From: Pseudofrankia inefficax
Lineage (GTDB): Bacteria > Actinomycetota > Actinomycetes > Frankiales > Frankiaceae
Reading direction: 5' to 3'
DNA: 64,000 nt
Assembly (NCBI RefSeq): GCF_000166135.1
Contig: NC_014666.1
Coordinates: 3,224,001 to 3,288,000 of the forward strand
In this document: one piece after another, positions 58,420 through 64,000 of the stretch
Layout: each line of letters begins with the position of its first letter
How positions within the stretch are numbered: the first letter of the stretch is position 1
The notes under the pieces: generated by a model
Told to the model about the DNA's origin: nothing
Databases searched by the model: none
The model's input: only the letters and a program-made list of their open reading frames with translations
Position numbers and translations under genes: made by a program

Positions 58420-60931
58420 ATGGTGAGGCAGACCGGGCGGGACAACGAGAGCGGACCCACCACTCGCGGCGCCGATGGCCAGGACACGGTCATCCGGATC
58501 GCTGTCGATGTCGACGGGATCGTGCAGGGGGTGGGTTTCCGCCCCTTTCGTCTACGCGCTGGCCAGCCGTGAGCATCTCGTCGGCGAGGTCGCCAACAGC
58601 CCCGCCGGCGTCCACATCGAGGCGTCTGGCAGCGCGGCGGCGCTCGACGCCTTTGTGATCGCGCTCCGCGACGAGGCACCACCGCTGGCCGTCGTCGAGG
58701 ACGTCGTCGTCCGCCGCAGGCCCCCTCCCGATGGCCGGCGCGCCTCGGGCCCCGGTGGCGCGGACGGCGGCGGGACGCGCGCACCCCGGCCCGGTGCGCC
58801 CACGGCGGCCGGCTTCCGGATCACGGCGAGCGACCCGGCTGGCGAACGCAGCACCCTCGTGTCGGCGGACTGCGCCACCTGCGCGGACTGCCTCGCCGAG
58901 CTCGCCGACCCGGCCGATCGCCGGTACCGCTACCCGTTCATCAACTGCACGAACTGTGGCCCCCGGTTCACGATCATCCGGGACGTTCCCTACGACCGGC
59001 CGGCGACGACGATGGCCGGGTTCGCGATGTGCCCGGCCTGCGCGGCCGAGTACCACGACCCGGGCAACCGCCGCTTCCACGCCCAGCCGGTGTGCTGCCC
59101 CGAGTGCGGCCCGCGGCTGCGCCTGCTCGACCGAGCCGGCCGGCCGCTCGACGCGGACCCGATCGAGCGGTCCGCCGAGTTGCTGCGGGCGGGCGCCGTG
59201 CTCGCGATGAAGGGGCTCGGCGGCTACCACCTGGCCGTCGACGCGCGCTCCGACGCAGCGGCGGCCCGGCTGCGTGGCCGCAAGCACCGCGCGGACAAGC
59301 CGTTCGCCGTGATGGTCTCGGACGTGGCCGCCGCGCGGGAGCTGTGCGCCGTCGGGCCGGTGGCCGAACGGCTGCTCACCGGCCGGCGGCGACCGATCGT
59401 CCTGCTCGACCTGCTGCCCGGTGGCCCCGGCGTCGCCCGGTCGGTCGCGCCGGGCACCCGCCAGCTCGGCCTGATGACGCCGTACACGCCGGCGCACCAC
59501 CTGCTGCTCGCCGCCTTCAGCGGGCCGCTCGTGCTGACCAGCGGGAACGTCTCCGACGAGCCGATCGTGTACCGCGACGACGAGGCCTTCGGTCGCCTGG
59601 GCCCGATCGCGGACTACTTCCTCGTCCACGACCGCCCCATCCACGTCCGCGCGGACGACTCGGTCGTCCGGGTTCTCCCGTCCTGGCCGGGCGAGCCGCG
59701 TCGGGAACGGCCCCCGGCGGGGGAGCCGTCCCGGCGGCCGACGAACAAGCCGGGCTCGCCCGCGGCGGGGGAACGGGAGCAACTGGTCCGCCGCGCCCGG
59801 GGGTATGCGCCGGAACCGCTCGCTATGGGCTGGGAGACGCCCCGCCCGGTCCTCGCCTGCGGAGCGGAGCTGAAGAGCACGTTCTGCCTGACGCGCGGCC
59901 GGTACGCGTTCGTCTCCCAGCACATCGGGGATCTGGAGAACTACGAGACCTTCCGCGCCTTCACCGCCGGCGTCGCCCACTACGAGCGGCTCTTCGACGT
60001 CCGACCCGAGGTCATCGCCCACGACCTGCATCCGGAGTACCTGTCGACGAAGTACGCGCTGGACCGCGCCGAGGACGACGGCCTGGGCGTGGTCGGGGTA
60101 CAGCATCATCACGCGCATATCGCGTCCTGCCTCGCGGACAACCGGCATTCCGGCCCAGTGCTCGGTCTGGCCTTCGACGGTCTGGGATACGGCACCGACG
60201 GCACCCTGTGGGGCGGTGAGGTGCTGCTCGCCGACCTGACCCGCTTCACGCGACTCGCCCACCTGGACCCCGTCGCGATGCCCGGCGGCGCGGCGGCGAT
60301 CCGGTCCCCGTGGCGCATGGCCGCGGCCTACCTGTCCGCGGCCGGGGTGGACACCGCCGGACTGGCCGTCCGCGAGCGCAACGCGGCCCACTGGGAATCC
60401 GTCGTCGCGATGGCCGACCGGGGCGTCGCCGCGCCGCTGACAAGCAGCGCCGGTCGGCTGTTCGACGCCGTGGCCGCGATCCTCGACGTGCGCGACACCG
60501 TGAACTACGAAGGCCAGGCGGCCATCGAGCTCGAGCAGCTCGCCGACCAGGCGGAACGGGAGTCCTACCCGCTACCGGGGATCGTTCGGCCGCCCCGACC
60601 TGCCGTGGATCCGGGGCGGATCCAGGGCACCGACCTGGTCGCCGCCGTCGTCGAGGACCTGCGTGCCGGCACGGACCGCGCCCGCGTCGCCGCCCGGTTT
60701 CACGCGACACTCGCCCGGACCATCGTCACCGTCTGTGAATGTCTCGCCGAACAGACCGGCGTCCGCGCGGCCGCCCTGTCCGGCGGCGTCTTCGCCAACC
60801 AGCGCCTGCTCAACGAGGTGGGTGCCGGGCTCCGCGCCGCCGGCCTGACAGTCCTGACGCACTCCCGCGTCCCGACCAACGACGGCGGCATCAGCCTTGG
60901 CCAGGCAGCGGTCGCCAGCGCCCAGCGCTGA
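58420..60931 (+). CDS. hypF: HypF carbamoyltransferase (hydrogenase maturation), frameshifted in the acylphosphatase domain
   Basis: From ATG 58420 the frame reads IRIAVDVDGIVQGVGFRPF, the acylphosphatase motif of HypF, then leaves frame at CCCCTTT (58542-58548): one extra base versus the expected GFRPFVYALA. The remaining frame (58550-60931) is complete: two C4 zinc fingers (CATCADC with CTNCGPRF; CPACAAEY with CPECGPR), the YrdC-like domain (MKGLGGYHLAVDARSD) and the Kae1-like carbamoyltransferase domain (VQHHHAHIASC, LAFDGLGYGTDGT, LSGGVFANQRLL). HypF makes the thiocarbamoyl group for the NiFe cofactor cyanide ligands. No other hyp or hydrogenase gene is here. The frameshift is a real lesion or a sequencing error. 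Confidence 0.85.
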
Positions 60932-61030
60932 GCAGGCTGGACGCCTCCTGCGAGGTGCCGGCACGGACCCTTCTGGTGCGCTACGTGCTGCTAAAGTCAC
61001 CGCCAGTTCGAGGCGGATCCGGGGGGCCAG

Positions 61031-61426
61031 GTGGCGAAGGTCTTCGTGTCTCATCGGGGCGTCGACGCGGTCCCCGCCGAGCGGCTGGCCCGGGACCTCC
61101 AGGCCGCGGGCCACGAGGTCTGGCTGGACCTGTGGGAGATCGAGATCGGGGACTCGATCGTCGAGAAGATGAACGAGGGGCTCGCCGGAGCCCAGTACGT
61201 CGTGCTCTGCCTGTCGGCCGCCGGGGTGACCGCGCCCTGGATAACCCGGGAGTGGGCGCCGGCCGTGGCGCGGCAGCTGGAGAACAGCGGCACCCGGCTG
61301 CTGCCGGCCGTGCTGACCGGCCAGGAGGCGCCGGCGCTGCTCGCGGACATCAAGGCCGCCGATCTGACGGCCGACTGGCGGGCCGGTGTCGCCGCCCTGC
61401 TGCGGGCGATGGACCGGGCCCGGTGA
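61031..61426 (+). CDS. Stand-alone TIR-domain protein
   Basis: A 131-residue protein that is nothing but a TIR fold: KVFVSHRGVDAVPAERLARD (strand A, helix A), GHEVWLDLWEIEIGDSIVEK (strand B, BB loop and candidate catalytic E36) and YVVLCLSAAGVTAPWITREW (strands C-D). Bacterial TIR domains cleave NAD+ or make signalling nucleotides to cause abortive infection. GTG 61031 is preceded by GGGGGGCCAG. Its stop overlaps the start of the NACHT gene, so the two are translationally coupled. A GCTAAAGT sequence 40 bp upstream could be part of its promoter. Confidence 0.88.
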   Translation: MAKVFVSHRGVDAVPAERLARDLQAAGHEVWLDLWEIEIGDSIVEKMNEGLAGAQYVVLCLSAAGVTAPWITREWAPAVARQLENSGTRLLPAVLTGQEAPALLADIKAADLTADWRAGVAALLRAMDRAR

Positions 61427-64000
61427 CCTGGACGGTCGTGCTCGCCACGGCGCCGGGCGAGGGAGCGCTGGCCGAGGCGGTCGCCGGGCCGCTGCGGGGT
61501 GCGGGCTACGCCGTCTGGCACGAGGGCGAGGTGCTGGTCGGCGAGAGCCTCGTGGAGGAGGCCGCCCGGGCACTCACGGCCGGCGGGCCGGTGGTGCTGT
61601 GCGGGACGGTCCGGGCGGTGGGTACCCGGTTCGCCCGCCGGCTGGTCCGCGCGGCCCAGGCGAGGAGCGACCGGGTCCGGGTCTTCCCACTGCTGATGGA
61701 CTCCGAGGCGGACGTCGAGAGCCTCACGTTCGCCGAACGAGTCGCGGACTACTGGCGCGACCCGGCGGCCGCGATGGACGAGCTGCTCGCCGCGCTCGCC
61801 AGGCACTACCCCCAGGAGACGCCCCAGGAGGCGCGCCAGGACGGTGACGCCGACCTGTCGGCCGCGACGCGGGCGGCCTACCTGCGCGCGCTGGAGCGGC
61901 GCTACCGGCGTCTGGAGCTGGACGCGCTGACGCCCGAGGAGCAGGACGAGCACCTGCCGATCCTGCTGCGGAACGTCTTCGTGCCGCAGAACGTCCGGGC
62001 GGCCCCGCCGCCGCTGGAGCTGTCGAAGGAACTGGTCCGCCGGCTGGCCGAGGCCGGGGACATCCCGTCGCCGGAACTGCCGCACGGTTTCGACGCCGCG
62101 CGGCTCGCGCGTGCCTGGTCCGCCTACCGCGCCCTGCCGGCGGAGCCCGTCCTCGACGTCGTCCGCGCGCCGGAGTTCCGGCGGCTGGTCCTGCTGGGTG
62201 ACCCGGGCAGTGGCAAGTCGACGTTGATCCGGTTCCTCGTCCTGGCGCTGAGCCGGGCGCCCAGCGGGGACACCCCGGCGCTGGCCGGCTGGGAGGGCTG
62301 GCTTCCGCTGGTGGTGGACCTGCGGGACTACGCGGACCAGCGCGAGGAGTGCCCGTCCTTCCTCGACTACTGGGACCGGCTCGCCGCCGCCGACGAGGGC
62401 CTCGGGCTGCGGCGCGCCGGCCTGGAGGCCTTCCTGCGGGACGACGGCCGGGCGCTCGTCCTCTTCGACGGGCTCGACGAGCTGTTCGACCCGAGAAGCC
62501 GGGAGGCGGTCGCCCGCCAGATCGCCGGGTTCGCCGCGCGCCATCCGAACAGCCGGGTGATCGTGACCTCCCGGATCGTCGGCTACCGGCGTTCCATCCT
62601 CGAGGGCGACGGATTCGCGCACTTCACGCTGCAGGACCTCGACCCTGCCCAGATCCAGGCCTTCGCCGGGCGCTGGTTCGACACCGCGGTGGGTGACCGC
62701 CCCGACGAGGCCCGGCTGCGGCTCGACCGGCTGAACCGCGCGATCGGCGACTCGGCGTCGATCCGGGAGCTGGCCGGCAACCCGCTGCTGCTCACGGTGC
62801 TCGTGATCATCGCCCGGCGCCGGGAGCTGCCCAGGGAACGCCGGAAGGTCTACGAGCACGCCGCGAACGTGCTGGTCGAACAGTGGGACCCCGGCCGGCA
62901 CCTGCCGCCGGCCGCGTTGCCGGTGGACTACATCACCGCCGACGACCGCAGGGAGATGCTGCGCCGTGTAGCGCGCCGGCTGCAGACCGGCCGGCGCGGG
63001 CTCGCCGGCAACCACATCCGCGGCGCGGACCTCGTCGACGAGCTGGCCACCTACCTGGTGACCCGCTACCAGATCGACACGCCACGGGCCCACCAGTGCG
63101 CCGCGCTGATGGTGGACCAGTTCCGCTCGCGCAACTTCGTGCTCAGCCGGTTCGGAACCGACGTCTACGGCTTCGTGCACCGCGCCTTCCTCGAGTACTT
63201 CTGCGCGGACGACATCGTCCAGCGCTTCGAGAAGACCCGTGAGCTCGACGAGGTGCAGCTGCGGACCGAGGTCTTCGGCCGGCACTGGGACGACGACGCC
63301 TGGCGCGAGGTGCTCCTGCTCGTGATCGGCACCGTCGACGTGCGCGTCGCCGGGCCGATCGTCAGCTATCTGGCGGGGGACGTGAACCGGGCCTGGCAGC
63401 TGCGTTCGTCGCAGCTGCCCGCGCACCTCCTGTTCGCGGTGGACTGCCTGGCCGAGCTCGCGAACCCGGCGGCCGCCGTCGGCGCGGGAGCCGACGTCCT
63501 GAAGGCGATCATTCAGCTCGCCCGCATGACGCCGGTCGGCCTCGGGCGCGGCTCGTCGCTGTACCCGTTCCCGAACGGCCTGGTCGTCGCCCCGAGCGAA
63601 GGCGGGCTCGGGCCCGCGTGGCCGGGGCGTGAGGCGTACCGGTCCTGGTTCCTGTCGAGCGGGCGGTATGTCTCACGGCGCCTTGTCGCGGAGTTCGTGA
63701 CCCGGACCGCGGCGATCCTCCTGTCCGACGACCCACGGATTCACTCGCTCATCCGCGCGCGGGCGTCGAAGCACCCGCTGGCGCGCCTGCGCGTGGCCGC
63801 GGTCGAGGCGATGGCGGCCGGCTGGCCGGACCGCCCCGACACGGCGGCGTTCGTGCGCCGGCGCGCCGTCGACGACCAGGACGACGAGGTCCGGCGGGCG
63901 GCGCTGGCGGCTGTCGCGGGCTGGCCCGACGACCCCGCCACCGGGCCTTTCCTGCGTGAGCGCGCCGTTCAGGACGAGGACAAGCGGGTCCGGGCCGCCG
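61423..64000 (+). CDS. TIR-like/NACHT/HEAT-repeat STAND NTPase, NLR-like (3' truncated by window edge)
   Basis: The frame opens at GTG 61423 (GTGA overlap) and runs past position 64000 with no stop, at least 859 codons. Residues 1-125 resemble a degenerate TIR domain (TVVLATAPGEG, YAVWHEGEVLVGESLVEEAA, PVVLCGT). A conserved linker, LDALTPEEQDEHLPILLRNV (about 166-185), precedes the NACHT ATPase: Walker A GDPGSGKST (259-267), Walker B VLFDGLDEL (346-354) and sensor VTSR (381-384). From about 790 onwards HEAT-like units of about 34 residues recur (AAGWPDRPDTAAFVRRRAV, AGWPDDPATGPFLRERAV). This is bacterial NLR architecture: repeats sense, NACHT oligomerises, TIR acts. It is coupled to the TIR gene. 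Confidence 0.9.
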   Translation, partial: MTWTVVLATAPGEGALAEAVAGPLRGAGYAVWHEGEVLVGESLVEEAARALTAGGPVVLCGTVRAVGTRFARRLVRAAQARSDRVRVFPLLMDSEADVESLTFAERVADYWRDPAAAMDELLAALARHYPQETPQEARQDGDADLSAATRAAYLRALERRYRRLELDALTPEEQDEHLPILLRNVFVPQNVRAAPPPLELSKELVRRLAEAGDIPSPELPHGFDAARLARAWSAYRALPAEPVLDVVRAPEFRRLVLLGDPGSGKSTLIRFLVLALSRAPSGDTPALAGWEGWLPLVVDLRDYADQREECPSFLDYWDRLAAADEGLGLRRAGLEAFLRDDGRALVLFDGLDELFDPRSREAVARQIAGFAARHPNSRVIVTSRIVGYRRSILEGDGFAHFTLQDLDPAQIQAFAGRWFDTAVGDRPDEARLRLDRLNRAIGDSASIRELAGNPLLLTVLVIIARRRELPRERRKVYEHAANVLVEQWDPGRHLPPAALPVDYITADDRREMLRRVARRLQTGRRGLAGNHIRGADLVDELATYLVTRYQIDTPRAHQCAALMVDQFRSRNFVLSRFGTDVYGFVHRAFLEYFCADDIVQRFEKTRELDEVQLRTEVFGRHWDDDAWREVLLLVIGTVDVRVAGPIVSYLAGDVNRAWQLRSSQLPAHLLFAVDCLAELANPAAAVGAGADVLKAIIQLARMTPVGLGRGSSLYPFPNGLVVAPSEGGLGPAWPGREAYRSWFLSSGRYVSRRLVAEFVTRTAAILLSDDPRIHSLIRARASKHPLARLRVAAVEAMAAGWPDRPDTAAFVRRRAVDDQDDEVRRAALAAVAGWPDDPATGPFLRERAVQDEDKRVRAA

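Noticed and set aside
58490-60391. A 633-codon minus-strand frame opposite hypF.
   Set aside because: Its composition is Arg/Gly/Ala-rich shadow sequence, while the opposite strand encodes clear HypF domains.
61051-63426. A 791-codon minus-strand frame opposite the NACHT gene.
   Set aside because: The plus strand has Walker A, Walker B, linker and HEAT motifs in one uninterrupted frame; the minus frame has none.
1-64000. tRNA, rRNA genes, insertion-sequence transposases or prophage genes.
   Set aside because: I found no cloverleaf, rRNA signature, DDE transposase or phage structural gene; only a nuclease-family remnant and dispersed repeats.

Overview
The window is very GC-rich, uses GTG starts often, overlaps stop and start codons (GTGA, ATGA), and encodes twin-arginine and lipoprotein exports, F420-type oxidoreductases, a Hanks-type kinase, a WYL regulator and a squalene-hopene cyclase. 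This points to a soil or plant-associated filamentous actinobacterium. The hopanoid cyclase, the acyl-CoA and P450 genes, and the remnant of a repeat-tailed nuclease family suggest the Frankia/Pseudofrankia group; that placement is inference.

Left part (1-20 kb): a truncated M50-type protease fused to an SRPBCC domain; a PadR regulator with its membrane partner; and an ECF sigma factor coupled to a membrane-tethered Rieske protein. These are followed by a coupled cupredoxin, metallophosphoesterase and membrane-protein operon. A 22-bp motif (20 of 22 bases identical) lies upstream of both the sigma gene and the cupredoxin gene, tying the two units into one putative redox/copper-responsive regulon. 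Next come an MscS channel, a GlsB-type stress protein with a SigB-like promoter, a desaturase, the heme oxygenase MhuD, a Tat-exported amidohydrolase, a response regulator, TerB, FetB, F420-type oxidoreductases and a GH63-like hydrolase. A PPOX protein here lies behind a textbook SoxR box.

Middle part (20-45 kb): lipid and CoA metabolism with a solute-binding protein, acyl-CoA synthetase, TetR, P450, SDR, two crotonase-fold enzymes, a DapB-like dehydrogenase and an amidohydrolase. The last crotonase, the DapB-like gene and the amidohydrolase each have their own TATCTAGATA-type palindrome upstream. Also present are a double Clp-N protein, an ADP-ribosylglycohydrolase, a YflT-domain protein, an AbrB-family membrane protein, a hybrid histidine kinase, squalene-hopene cyclase and a TetR regulator. 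Two short SDR remnants lie between genes.

Right part (45-64 kb): secreted lipoproteins, a mct-mch gene pair (methylfumaryl-CoA isomerase and hydratase of the 3-hydroxypropionate bicycle) beside a MarR gene, uppP, a broken nuclease-family gene, a Ser/Thr kinase, a WYL regulator, TetR and pirin, and a hypF gene with a one-base frameshift in its acylphosphatase motif. The window ends in a two-gene unit: a stand-alone TIR protein whose stop overlaps the start of a TIR-like/NACHT/HEAT-repeat protein running off the edge. It looks like an NLR-type immune system and is, with the sigma/Rieske/cupredoxin unit, the strongest lead here.

A further pattern is that short tandem duplications repeatedly sit exactly at stop codons (near 2500, 9410, 11640, 23610, 32113 and 41275).
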